A DNA stretch of 64,000 nucleotides from Fusarium oxysporum f. sp. lycopersici 4287. Taxonomy: Eukaryota; Ascomycota; Sordariomycetes; Hypocreales; Nectriaceae. This document shows positions 11,583-23,200 of this stretch, piece by piece. The notes under the pieces were generated by a model. That model saw only the letters and a list, made by a program, of their open reading frames with translations. It was not told the origin of the DNA and made no database searches. Both the position numbers and the translations under genes were made by a program. Position 1 is the stretch's first letter; every line of letters begins with the position of its first letter. The stretch lies in contig NC_030986.1 in assembly GCF_000149955.1 (NCBI RefSeq), forward strand, positions 2,363,886-2,427,885, given 5' to 3'.

Positions 11583-13492
11583 ATGGGAGATATAGCTAGC
11601 GCCCAAGTCCCGGATGTGGGAGCACTCGACCAGGATACTGCAAAGACTGTCAGCACAACGACATCGGACGATCCTATGGCACTTCAAGACGAGCCTCGGA
11701 CTGTTCAGGGGCATGAGTTCCCTTCTCACACTCAAGAGCATCCCACCGTTTCTCAGCATGCGTTCTCAACACAGTTCGATATGTCTCAACCCTCTTCCGG
11801 TCCTCGCCCTGGGCCATATAACATGGCCCCTATGGCCAACGCCCTCCCTACGATGGGTTTTCGCCCTGGACAGTATCCCCAAAACACTCACCAACGCATG
11901 AATCCCGCGGGGTCACCACCTATGATGCAGCACATGTCCCAGTTTCCTGGTCATCCGCCACTTCCAGTCCCCGGCCAAGGTTACTACTTACAGCCACAGG
12001 TCGCACCATACTATGGAAATCAGATGCACCAGGCTCAGGCAGCAAACATGATGTCTCAGAGGCACAGCATGGCATACTATCCCAACCAGATGATGATGGG
12101 CTCTCAGCAATCTCCCTATTACTACCCCCCTGGTCCCCAGTATCAACCTGCCGCGCATCCAGTTCCGAACGGAGTGCGTCTGGCCACCATGCCGCTGTGT
12201 CCACAACCAGCGACCCAAGGGCGATGGCACAGAGAGGCGAAAGAGTGCTGTTCGGGGCCCTCCCAGAAAGCCGCGGCAGAGTGGTAAGCTACTTACCTCG
12301 ATGACCGTCAGTGTCGGCTAAACTCTTGAATCAGGACACGCAATCTGGATCGGCAACCTTCCTCCGCAAACCGACCTCATGAGCCTCGTTCATCATGTAT
12401 GCAAAGAGGCTATAGGATTGGAATCACTGTTTCTCATCTCCAAGAGCAACTGTGCATTTGCCAATTTTAAGGATGAGGAAACTTGTAGTGCAGCACAACA
12501 GAAGCTACACGATTCGAAATTTCAGTCAGTTCGCCTCGTCAGCCGGCTACGCAAGAGCACAGTGGAGGGTGCAGCCGGTGTAACAGCTCCAACTGGTCCT
12601 TCGGTGGCTACAACAGTAGTTAAGACGGACCAAGTTGCAGACAAGTCACCATCTCAGATGGTGATTCCAGGCCCGGCGTCCGAACCTTCAGGGACCATCA
12701 AGCTTGGAGTTGCTGGCGAGAAGATACCGCAGAAGGACAAGTTCTTCATTCTCAAGAGCCTGACAGTGGAAGATCTTGAATTGAGTGTTAGCACTGGCAT
12801 CTGGGCTACCCAATCTCACAATGAAGAAGCATTGAACAATGCCTTCAAGGTACGTTGGTCTTTGCGCAATACCCTTGAGCCACCTGTCAACTAACCTTTC
12901 CGAACAGGACGCTGACAATGTATACTTGGTCTTCTCGGCCAATAAATCAGGAGAATATTATGGGTATGCTAGGATGATATCGCAGATCAACGAAGACCCT
13001 GCGGCAGCCATCGAATTTGCACCCACGGCTCAGGCAACGAACGACCTTGACCTCCCGAAAGCCATACCGACCGAAGCGAACGAACAAGCCCCCAAGGGGC
13101 GTATCATTGACGACTCGGCCAGAGGCACTATCTTCTGGGAAGCGGATCGTGATGATGCGGATGACTTGTCTGATGCGGAAAGCGAAGCATCAAGCACCAA
13201 GAGCAATGCAGGGGATGAGGGTGCTGCTAAGACATGGGGAAAGCCTTTCAAATTGGAGTGGCTATCCACAAGTCGACTACCATTTTACCGCACGAGAGGA
13301 TTGCGCAATCCTTGGAACTCAAACCGTGAAGTAAAAATTGCTCGAGATGGTACTGAACTAGAGCCTTCAGTTGGACGAAGACTTATTGGGCTCTTCAACC
13401 GCGCGCAGAACCCAGAGGCAGTCGACGCCGGCGTGCGGGCTTCCATGGTCATGATGCAAGGCTTCGGGTCAATGCGGCCATATGGACAATGA
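11583..13492 (+). CDS. RRM and YTH domain protein, probable m6A RNA reader
   Basis: Predicted to bind N6-methyladenosine in RNA through a YTH domain. Exons are 11583-12173, 12220-12283 (or from 12211), 12335-12849 and 12908-13492, giving about 584 aa. Residues 1-215 are disordered and rich in Pro, Gln, Met and Tyr. An RRM follows (about 219-292) with RNP2 IWIGNL and RNP1-like NCAFANF. YTH starts near 352 with FFILKSLTVEDLELSV; cage candidates are W375 (GIWATQSHNE) and W500/W508 (WGKPFKLEWL), and VYLVFSANKSGEYYGYARM is the core strand. An acidic, Ser-rich insert of some 90 residues separates the YTH halves. The junction after residue 197 is uncertain: it needs a 37- or 46-nt intron or small sequence errors. 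Introns 12284-12334 and 12850-12907 are clear. Family and fold are firm; the RNA target is inference. Confidence 0.88.
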
Positions 13493-14081
13493 GAGGCGGA
13501 GAGAAATTGAGACGGGTTCTCGAAGCGATACTCCTGCTGCCCAGGTGCTTTAATGCTCTTGGAAGCACACTTGCCGAGAAGATAATTCAAAGATACTAAG
13601 AATACGGTTTGGGATCTATGCTGGACATAGTTGGCAATTCACGACGAGCAAGGGTCATCAACGACGGTTGTAAATGTAACTACACGACAGTTTTACGTCT
13701 CATGATTATATCTATTCGAGTTTTCGACGTATTTTTGGCTTTGGTGGTGATATGGTCCTGAATTGAAGGATTTTGAGTAGTATTTAAGAGGTTGCTGCAG
13801 AGCTGGCAAGCTAGCTGCAAATCATATCATGGATCTACCTTACTACTTGCGTCAAACTTGATCAACCTGCCAGACCGACTCGGTAGAGCAGGGTTCAAGT
13901 GGCAACGAAAACACGGATATACAAGATTCCGTCAACGCCCGTCAGCGGGTCGCAACTAAATGAAAAGCCCGAATTCCATCGGGCATCATTACAGTACGGT
14001 TTCAGTGATTGATGAGACAAATAATGATGAGCTGGGTCAAGCAAAAAATGTGGCAAGGCTGTGGCTGAAGATGTGGACGGA

Positions 14082-14115
14082 GGGAGCGGGGGGAGGGGGG
14101 GTTTAAAAAAAAAAA
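14082..14115 (+). other. G-run / poly-purine tract with G-quadruplex potential
   Basis: Reading left to right there is GGG, AGC, a run of six G, A, a run of seven G, then TTT and twelve A. This satisfies the usual four-run G3 quadruplex pattern with short loops. It lies between genes, about 590 bp past the RRM-YTH stop codon and far upstream of Hsp30. Function unknown. Confidence 0.5.
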
Positions 14116-16751
14116 ACCGGGAAAAAAGGAGAGGGATGACCGGGAAATTAAATATGGGGGGACCACCCAGGGAGGAACTGACAAGTTGACTTTCAGCCAC
14201 TGGAGATTTGGTCTTTTCTTACCTAAAGCAGCTGAGGTTTCTGGGGTACCTTAGCTGCACATGGATGAGGTCCAGAACGTCATGGACTACGTCATGGTGT
14301 TAGATGGTCTAGACCCCTTCCAAGTGGGTAGCAAAAAAAAATAAGGATTCATTACACACCAAGAGAGTTATGTGACACAAATACTTGATCACTTTGCCAG
14401 GTACTCATTGCCCCCATTTGTCTGACTATTTCTAACTATCTCTTGTCCCGTTTTTCTTCTTCTCCAATACCGGACCCCACATTGATATTAAATCCATGGA
14501 GTTTTGGAGATAGAAGTGGTGGTGGTCATGATGTGCATTGAATCCCAATCGCACCTTGGCTATGTACTACTGTAAGTCATGGTCGCAATTCAACAGAACA
14601 AAATCAAGTAAGACCAAGCCACAATGAATCATTACTAGAACAATCGATCAATCGATCCCGTTTGCCCCTGTTCACTTTGTCGCTAATTACGTCATTTGTC
14701 ATATCATCAGAGCTTTGGATATGGACCCTGGATTCGCCTAGGATATCCAAGAAGCATGGCATTTTCTCTGCCGGTTATCCTTCTTGACGAATTCGAGACC
14801 AATGGGAAGATGACTTGAAATATAACTCTTATTTTACAGTTAACTTGGTCATGTTGTAAGTCTATACATCTGAGTACTTCTGAGTGTATCTCTCTACCCA
14901 TTCTTTCCTTATCACTACGGCATTCTACTTATATTGCCGTATAAGGCCTCCAGCTCATAAACCGTTTGCTCACCTATGACAACAGCGTTTCAACTACGGC
15001 TGAACTTCACGAACCTCCAAGCCTTCAATGCAACGATCTGCCACCGAACGTTAGCCTTCCCTCGCCGAGCGGTACACCTTTCGATGCAGTGCACCTACGA
15101 TATCCAGGCCTCCCTCTCCTGGTCTACAAAATCGTGTCTATACCCACTAGCCACGGTGCACATGTAGAGTACAATAGATACGGGATATTGTCACCGTATT
15201 GAGGATGATGTCTTCTGGCTCCTGGTGACCAATGTCGATGCCACTTGGTTGAATCTCGATGGTTGTACTCCCAGCACATGTTTCTTTATCTGATTATATG
15301 CTCAGTTCAACTTCTTCTGACAGTTTCCAGCACAGAAACACTAATTGATTTAAAGCATATCATATTCAATTAGGCATAGTGTGGTTCGATCCTCAATCAC
15401 TGATTAGTGCTCATCATCGACACATTACAGCTCACAGACTTGTGCCTCATGAGCTTGGACACTCATCCTAGGTCCAGTCCCTTGAGAGGACATGATTTTT
15501 TATTATCATACATCTCCGAATCTTCCCGTGAAGCATGATCATAGGGCGGGAGTATCCTTCTTTACTTCTTCAACAACACCTCTTGGCTTCTGCCGTCTTT
15601 GTTGTATAAGGTATCAGGTGATAAGAATATTTAATTGATTCCCAAGGTAGTTAGTAGTAGTCGGCCTAATGCAGGGTATCTCTCATAGATGAATACTTTG
15701 TCCTCTGCCTATCGTTTTTGGTTCGATTCAGGGTAGTTTCAGTGTCAATATTCGCCCATTATCAAACCCAATGGATGCAGAATTCTCAGACCTCCTTATG
15801 CATCACAGGTTCACTACTTCGGTGATTATGTCAGCATATTCAGCAATTGCTATATGGTACTCGCTGCAGGGGATTGTTCAGCTCGAGTTTGAGGTCATAT
15901 ACTGGTTTGAAATAAGCTGTCCTTTCAGAGGAAATATAACATAACGCAGGTACATCGTGGTAGCTCTTGAGTAATACGATCAAAATCAGATAAATCGAGT
16001 AAAAACTCCATTTTTTTATCACATTTGGGAACATGTTTTTTTGTTTGGAGGTTGCGGCTGCCTCGAACCTTTACTCAGCTGAAGGTGACTTTCTATAGTG
16101 GAGTTGAGCATAACTGTTGTAACAAACATTAAGGTAGTTATGAAAGTACCAACAACAAAACAAACAGTCTTGAGTCAACCAACAAAGACGAAGGCAAGTC
16201 TCTGACCAGAATACTTAATATTTTCAAGGTAGAGTATACACCATAGGATGGACACTGAACTACAGTAACTGTACCTGTTCAAGCATGATGTAGCTTGGTA
16301 TAGGGTAACCAAGTCTAGAGTCATGCATATTATGTCAGCATTCTCAACGCTTGGACTATTTTTCCCAGACATTCCATCGTATTGTACTCCGTATCCTCAA
16401 CATTCTTCGATTGTCCATGGAACCGATAACTGATCAGCGTAAAGCCTCAACTAATTCTTTGGCTTGTTCAGGGTCGGGTAATGCCCATGACACCTGATCC
16501 GATGACCAGAAGTTTCCGTGGCTGTCAGGAGTCAAGGGCTGTATTGCAGCTGCTGTATCATATGTACGTTCTCGAATTGGTTGGAAGCTTCCACCATGAT
16601 CCACCACTGTCCAGCAGCTTCATGCAACCACGAGCAGCCAACAGACTCGCGATGCCACCTAATTTCGTACGATTTTGATGCAAACATCACGTAGTAGACC
16701 TCGCTTAAGGTTTGCCAATGCTTCCGTAGTCCTCTTCTGCAGTCGTGCGAT

Positions 16752-16794
16752 TTCTAGAACCTCCAAGTGGTAGGATCCGTCGACCTTTCGCGAA
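16752..16794 (+). promoter_or_regulatory. Pair of heat-shock elements upstream of Hsp30
   Basis: Two perfect inverted heat-shock factor units are present: TTCTAGAA at 16752-16759 and TTCGCGAA at 16787-16794, 35 bp apart, so on nearly the same helical face spacing for two trimers. They lie about 50-90 bp upstream of the TATA box of the following small heat-shock gene. Known family: HSF1 binds alternating nTTCn/nGAAn units. Position and match make regulation by HSF very likely. Confidence 0.75.
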
Positions 16795-16839
16795 AGGCAA
16801 GGAAACTCCCATCTCGATCATATCTTCCTCATCAATGGG

Positions 16840-16846
16840 TATAAAG
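16840..16846 (+). promoter_or_regulatory. TATA box of the Hsp30 gene
   Basis: TATAAAG sits 46 bp downstream of the second heat-shock element and 172 bp before the start codon. Transcription would begin near 16,870, where a CA-rich leader typical of stress-induced fungal genes starts. Confidence 0.7.
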
Positions 16847-17017
16847 CAAGGCTTCCCTTCCCCTTAAAGCTGGACTTCATTCTTCATCAGAACACACAAG
16901 CAAACAAACACAAGCAAGAAACTCTACAACAACGATAACCACAACCTTATAACTCTCTTTGCATACTACAACCATCTATTTCTCATACACACTCTTCAAC
17001 ACATCAACACAAACACA

Positions 17018-17662
17018 ATGGCTTTCTTCCCTCGCAACTTCTACAACTCCGATGCTTCCTTTACTCCCCTCTTCCGTCTCCTCGACGACTTCGATAGCTA
17101 CTCTCGTCAGGGACAACAGAACGGTGGTACTCGCCGAAGCGGCCTCACCCACTGGCAGCCCAAGTTCGATGTCCGCGAGACTGGCGAAGCCTACGAGCTC
17201 CATGGAGAGCTCCCCGGCATGACCAAGGACAACGTTCACATCGAATTCACTGAGCCTCAGACCATGACCATCCGCGGCAAGACTGAGCGCACATACACTG
17301 CCGGCACTCCTCCCGCTGGCCTCGTCGAGGGCTCTCAGTCCCAAGGCGCCATTGCTGAGGGCGAGGGCAACGATGAGAACAAGAACTCTCACCACGCCAA
17401 AGTTGAGGACGAGGCCGAGGCCAAAGCTCACGAGAGCACCGAAGTCACCCACCACCAACAGTCCAAGGAGGTCGAGAAGAAGCCCGGTGATCAATCCAAG
17501 TACTGGCTCACCGAGCGCACCTTCGGCGAGTTCTCTCGCAGCTTCAACTTCCCCACTCGTGTCGACCAGGACAACGTCTCTGCCAAGTTTAAGGACGGTA
17601 TCCTGAGCATTGTTGTTCCCAAGGCCAAGAAGCACGAGTCTCGCCGCATCAATGTCGAGTAA
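17018..17662 (+). CDS. hsp30: Hsp30/Hsp20-type small heat-shock protein
   Basis: ATP-independent chaperone that holds unfolding proteins during stress. Single exon, 214 aa, start MAFFPRNFYNSDASFTPLF, typical of the fungal Hsp30 group. The alpha-crystallin domain begins near residue 45 (WQPKFDVRETGEAYELHGEL) and its first half ends at TMTIRGKTERTY. A charged, low-complexity insert of roughly 60 residues (Glu, Lys, His and Gln rich) splits the domain. It resumes at YWLTERTFGEFSRSFNFP and closes with DGILSIVVPKAKK. The I-x-I/V type motif near the C-terminus appears as RRINVE. A split alpha-crystallin domain is a known trait of filamentous-fungal Hsp30. The heat-shock elements and TATA box upstream support strong heat induction. 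Confidence 0.95.
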   Translation: MAFFPRNFYNSDASFTPLFRLLDDFDSYSRQGQQNGGTRRSGLTHWQPKFDVRETGEAYELHGELPGMTKDNVHIEFTEPQTMTIRGKTERTYTAGTPPAGLVEGSQSQGAIAEGEGNDENKNSHHAKVEDEAEAKAHESTEVTHHQQSKEVEKKPGDQSKYWLTERTFGEFSRSFNFPTRVDQDNVSAKFKDGILSIVVPKAKKHESRRINVE

Positions 17663-18647
17663 ACGCGACAACACACCACAACCCGGAATCTTTGACGACC
17701 TTATTATCCAACTCTCAGATTTCACGATAAGTCAAGATCAGTAATGACTCATCTTTACGACTTTAGCATTGCATGGATCCGTGTTGGGAAGTTTCTTAGC
17801 ATGAAATAGCATTGTAGGCCTGGCTTGGTCATTCGCTCCTTGTACAACAGCAACTAATAATTCAACTGCTTTTACAAACAACTTCCCAAATATTCATGAA
17901 AAATCAAGTGACATATTCCGTATTATTTATTTGCCTGTGACAATATATACATCTATATACTGCGATATCCACCAAGTTATTAACGCTTAATACTGCAATA
18001 GTATTAGTTACACCTCAATTACCTTCTCTAGAGGAGGCACGAAAACTTAAGGACCTATATCCTAAGCGACAGAATGATTCAGGCAAGCTTAGTGTAAATT
18101 AATGGATTTTAAGATTTGTAATTTTCGGCAATATCATTAAATGTCAGAAGTTTCCTTGCTCCTTCAGGACTATGTACTTACTATTAAATGCTCCTATATT
18201 AATCAAGACAGCCAAGTAGACAGCCAAGTAGACAGGGGGCTCAAGGGTAGCAGACGGATAAAATCTTGAAGTCAGAAAGTCGATTTATATGACTATATGA
18301 TAAGTTTATGATCCCGCATCAACCCAATGAAGAAACTCCGTATAATCTGTAAATAATTCTCAGAAGCCTTAGCTTACGAGTGAAAGACAATGGCTATCCG
18401 CTGGCAGATTGAAGCCCACCAATTCCATTTACCAATCAAAAGTGGACCGTCATGTAATTGTCAACTGATGGCACGTGATTTGGCGTAGAATGGTGGCGCT
18501 GTTGCCTCCCCACTAAGGTAGGTAGACGCGACCGCGCTTTCTTCCTTCCCCCCCTTCGCTCATTTCTCGCAAATTTCTAGTTCACAGTACAGTCTGTGAT
18601 TATCTTTTTTGACTGATACAATCCAGGAGAGGGACTCAAGAATCACA
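17663..18647. other. Intergenic region between Hsp30 and RAD51
   Basis: About 1 kb. The left part is AT-rich 3' flank. A 12-bp tandem repeat, GACAGCCAAGTA twice plus a partial third copy, is at 18207-18235. The RAD51-proximal part holds CCAAT at 18432-18436, CACGTG at 18472-18477 and ACGCGA at 18526-18531, the last resembling a MluI cell-cycle box. A donor-like AAG/GTAGGT at 18518 and an acceptor-like ATCCAG ending at 18626 could bound a 109-nt intron in the RAD51 5' leader. Confidence 0.5.
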
Positions 18648-19799
18648 ATGAGCGAGGAGTATGATGAGGCTCAGATGGGCGAAGAGGGCGGCATGCCTGG
18701 CCCTGGTGCTCCAACGCCACTCTCCGCGCTCGAGGTAAACTTCTGTCGAAACGCAATTGCGATAAAGGCTGACGCTGATTTTGCAGGGAATTTCTGGTTT
18801 GACGAAGCGAGATATTCAGCTTGTCATTGACGGAGGCTACAACACAGTCGAGTCCGTGGCCTACACACCGCGACGAGTGCTGGAACAGATCAAGGGTATC
18901 TCGGAACAGAAGGCGACCAAGATTCTAGGAGAGGGTAAGTGTCTCACGGATCGGATTTATCGGAAAAAATTACTGATAGTATCGCAGCCTCCAAGCTCGT
19001 CCCCATGGGTTTCACTACAGCCACAGAGATGCACCAGCGTCGCAGCGAGCTCATTTCTATTACCACTGGATCCAAGAACCTCGATACTCTACTTGCCGGT
19101 GGTATTGAAACAGGTTCGGTTACTGAACTGTTCGGTGAATTCAGAACCGGAAAGAGTCAGATCTGCCACACACTCGCCGTGACTTGTCAATTACCCTTTG
19201 ATATGGGCGGTGGTGAAGGAAAATGCATGTACATCGATACTGAGGGTACATTTCGACCTGTTCGTCTGCTGGGCGTTGCCAACCGATTTGGCCTTTCTGG
19301 CGAAGAGGTCTTGGACAATGTTGCGTACGCACGCGCTTACAACTCTGATCACCAGCTTCAATTACTCAACCAGGCTGCAGCTATGATGTGCGAGACACGA
19401 TTTTCTCTGCTCATCGTCGATAGTGCAACATCGCTCTACCGAACAGACTTTTGCGGTCGCGGTGAGCTCTCGAATCGACAGACTCACTTGGCCAAGTTCA
19501 TGAGGACACTTCAGCGTCTGGCGGATGAATTTGGTATCGCGGTTGTCATTACAAATCAAGTCGTGGCTCAGGTCGATGGTGGCCCAAGTGCCATGTTCAA
19601 CCCTGATCCAAAAAAGCCTATTGGCGGTAACATTATCGCTCACGCCAGTACAACAAGAATCAGTCTGAAGAAGGGTCGTGGGGAGACACGTATTGCCAAA
19701 ATTTACGACAGCCCATGCCTGCCAGAAAGTGATACTCTGTTTGCCATTGGCGAGGAGGGTATCGGTGACCCGGCCCCAAAGGACATGGAGAAGGATTAG
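18648..19799 (+). CDS. RAD51: RAD51 recombinase
   Basis: Forms the nucleoprotein filament that carries out strand exchange in homologous recombination. Exons 18648-18734, 18787-18934 and 18988-19799 (introns 52 and 53 nt) give 348 aa. The N-terminal helix-hairpin-helix domain runs from [18 protein letters not shown] to [13 protein letters not shown]. The RecA core carries Walker A GEFRTGKS (about 128-135) and Walker B LLIVD (219-223); loop regions include [10 protein letters not shown] and the C-terminal [19 protein letters not shown]. The first ATG in frame is 18648 ([15 protein letters not shown]). The frame stays open upstream to about 18609 with residues like ERDSRIT but no ATG, so a further upstream exon is possible, or a 5'-leader intron ending at 18626. 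All key motifs are intact. Confidence 0.96.
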
Positions 19800-20261
19800 A
19801 CGATAACGGATGACCTTGTATGTTTGTACGATCACTGGAGTCTATGGTGATGATTCTTGGTATGGTTGCTGGCGCATATCTTAATGGTTGTTTCATGTGT
19901 TGTTATTGCGATGGATGTTACCTAAATGTTAGAGGATAGGGTGGTTGGGATGACTAGCTGGAATTCTCTTCAATGAAAACAAGTTCCTTTTGGAGCAATT
20001 CGTCTCAACGAAAGGAATGAAATTGACACATCATTAACAGTGCATAACTTTGATGCATCCAATCTTTTCTACTATATATGTCGGCAGTGATGCAGTGACC
20101 AATAGCTGATTACCTTTTTAGGTTAGCGTGGTTCGCGACCTCTGCCAGAAATTCTACTACGCGATTTCGCTTTGTTACCTTAGGTATCCATCATCACATC
20201 AAACTCAACGCCTAGTACTCGAACCCATCTCGTCACGACCGACTCGATTCATGGGGGCAAA
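19800..20261. other. Intergenic region RAD51-NUP120
   Basis: 462 bp between two genes on the same strand. It holds the RAD51 3' end and the NUP120 promoter. An AT-rich patch with ACTATATATGTC lies near 20,070 and may act as a TATA-like element, about 190 bp before the NUP120 start. Nothing else recognised. Confidence 0.4.
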
Positions 20262-23200
20262 ATGGATCAAGGCGATACAGAATATCTCTTCAAAGAGACA
20301 AGAGTGAACCTCGACCCCCCAACTTCGTCTTCTGTTGTCACGATCCGAGTACCCTCGAATTCAATACAGAGCCGCAATTATCGAAAACCGGCGCGCGAGA
20401 ACACAGCAGAAGATGAGACGACATTTCGAACGAAGAACTTAGCGACTGCCTCTTCCGTCTACCACCGAACTTGGCATGACACACCACGTAGTTTCCTTTG
20501 GAGGGTCTTGGAGGACGGCACTCTCCTCAGCATTCGGGCTGTTGATGTTTGCAAGAAGACACAAGCGACCGATTCCCCGCTTGTCTTGAACTTCCACTTT
20601 TCAGTACCTATTCAGCCAGGATGCGTCACATTTTCGGACCCTGAAGAGCACGATTCCCTTTGTGTTTTTGTTCTCGACCAAGCATATCAGCTGTATAGCT
20701 TCACGCTCCGACCAGATTTGTTCAGGAAGAGATCGGCCGTCGATGCTGGGCTTTCTGACCTTGGTAAGGTCCAAGCGCCAGCAGGATTGGGTTTCAAGCA
20801 TCCTCATCGCATGATTGCTGTGAACGCGGAGACACTGCTGATTACGGTCAACGATGGAGGAATGATCAGGCTTGACAAGAACAAAGCGCATGAACGTGAG
20901 TACTATTGGGCTAGTGATATCAAAATATGCCAATGCTAATTCTTACAGCATCGTCACTTGTCTGGAAGGAATCGTTCTTCAACGTTCAGGGATGGGCGCA
21001 GAACCTCCGAAGTCTTCTTCCTTTCCAAGGAAAACACACAATCAAGAACGGCAAGATCAATATGGAATACAGCTCAGCCACGTCGATTCAGATCACAAGT
21101 TTCGGAATGGACGATAGTCTCTTTGCGATCACAGTCTGTCTCGATCATAGAATGCGAATTTGGAACATTAACGATGGCCAAATTCTTTATACAGGCGATA
21201 TTCTCAATGCTGAGAGGAACCCTCAAGAGATTGGAAAGTGGGCTATTGACCCATCACAGACGAACCTAGTACAGATTGTTGGAAGGGGCCGCAGTAGTAG
21301 GATATGCGCAACCTTCTCACCCATCGGCGCTGGAGAGTTTAAGTTCTGGAAGATCATCGCAAAGGATGCGCATACCGTCGTCGTCGAAGACATCTTCCCC
21401 AATAACGCCTTAGTTCCAGTGACGCCATCATCCTCTGATGTGTGGACACTCGCTGATTTCGTTCTCTCTTGTCCTGCAGAGAGCGCCATCCAACTCTGGA
21501 CCCTGTGGAAGAACAACATGACATATAGGGTGCAAAGGCTCGAAGTGGATCGTAAGAATATCTCAGAGAGCTGGGAGGAGAACTGGGATGGCGTCTATGC
21601 AGATAACCTCATACAGGCCGCAGAGAGTTCTGGCCCCTGTGATCCTACTGATGTCACAGAGAAGTGGCTCCAGCTTATCCTGAAGCCTGGTCAATTTACG
21701 AAGTCGACCCTAGAAGCAGCATTATCGATTTATGAGCGAGGCTTCGGAAAGTCAAAGGAGACCGCTGCCAAGGCTCGAGGGCTGGCAGAGTCGATTTGTT
21801 CGATATTGGGGGCTGCTGCAACGCTAGATCGAGGCTCTTCGGGCGCTATGGAGTACGAATCCTTCCGCGCTTCCAGTGAGGCCCAGTGGTTGAGGTTCTA
21901 CCGCCTGTTGCTCGAATTGGATAAGCAACGAGGAGAAGCACTCGGGTTGACGCTTGACCCCTCTACAGGAATGACTTGGGTTGTCTGCGCCGACTTCCTT
22001 TCAGCCATTCGTGAGTGCAGTAGCTTGGAGCGACTGTACCATAACCTCACTTCTCCTGAGGAAGATCACGTTGCACAGGCGGCTCTAGTCGATACGGCTT
22101 TGAACTTCGTTGCTGGGTTGCCTGAGCACCTGATGCCGCTCTGCCAGGCTGCACTACGGCCTGAGCTGTTTGAGGATTCTTCCAAGACTGACCTCGAGCG
22201 CATCTCATGTTTCTCTGACAAGTCTGGATTTTGGCGAGGAATCACTGATGATGACTGTAACCAAGTTGTCGATGCTCTCGGCCCAAACTTTAACGTAGTG
22301 ACAGACGAGCTTTACGCCGACGTGATGAATCTAATCTCTGCACCAGAGGAAGCCAAGTCACGGAACTTACGCCACCCACTTACCGACTTTGGCAGGAAAC
22401 TGGTCGTCAAAGCCGTTCAAGACAGTATTGAGTTGCAGTGGAAGGTTTACTTCAGTCAGTTGATTCTTCTCGTCCACATGGAGTTTGAGCACGACAATGA
22501 GGCAGAAGCTCTTCACAATCGCGTTGATATTGGCAACGTATTCAGACAGCTCGTTGCGGCCTTGCGACGTTTGGAGCTGTTGAAGTGGCTCGCCCAGGTA
22601 GAAATCTCAGTGCCAAGCACCCGAGAAAAGAGTGAGAGCGGAGCTGTGAAGAAGAGTTCTGAGGATGCTCAACTCGTAACGGCACTGGAGGCGCATGTTG
22701 GTCACCTGCTTGGTTTTGCGAACCAAAGTGAGCCACTGGCTACCAGTGTCACAGATCTCGTCACCAACTTGTGCGCTCCGGACAGCGATATTGAGATTTC
22801 ACCACCGCTTGTTCAGTGCTCTCTCATCAAACGAGAGAGGGCTGATTTGGCATTAGATCTTGCGCCTTTCTGCGACCAAAACCCCTTCTCCACATATGTC
22901 CAGGGCCGTTTGCAGCTGGCGTTGAAGGACTTTAATACCGCTGCGATTTTCTTCAGAAGAGCAGCCATTGGAATGAGTAAGTCTCTTCCAATTTTGTTAT
23001 TGACTCCTTACTAACAGATAGCTAGGCGCTGGGAATGCCGGAAGCGACCGCCATAGTAGCGGCTTGCTTGATGACACAGAGTGGAACCTCCTTTACCAAG
23101 GCCTTGCAAAGTACTATTCGCATATTGTTGCTTTGTTCGAGAAGCAGAAGGCCTACTCTTATGTGGTCGATTTCGCCCGCCTGGCCATGCAGTTCTTGGG

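Larger units (their letters stand above)
13493..17017. other. Intergenic region with AT-rich segments; Hsp30 promoter at its right end
   Basis: No supported gene in 3.5 kb. The left end is the 3' flank of the RRM-YTH gene. Around 14,080-14,165 there is a purine-rich tract with G runs followed by poly-A. From about 14,900 to 16,400 the sequence is AT-rich with only short frames. The right 280 bp contain heat-shock elements, a TATA box and the CA-rich leader of the Hsp30 gene, listed separately. Confidence 0.6.
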
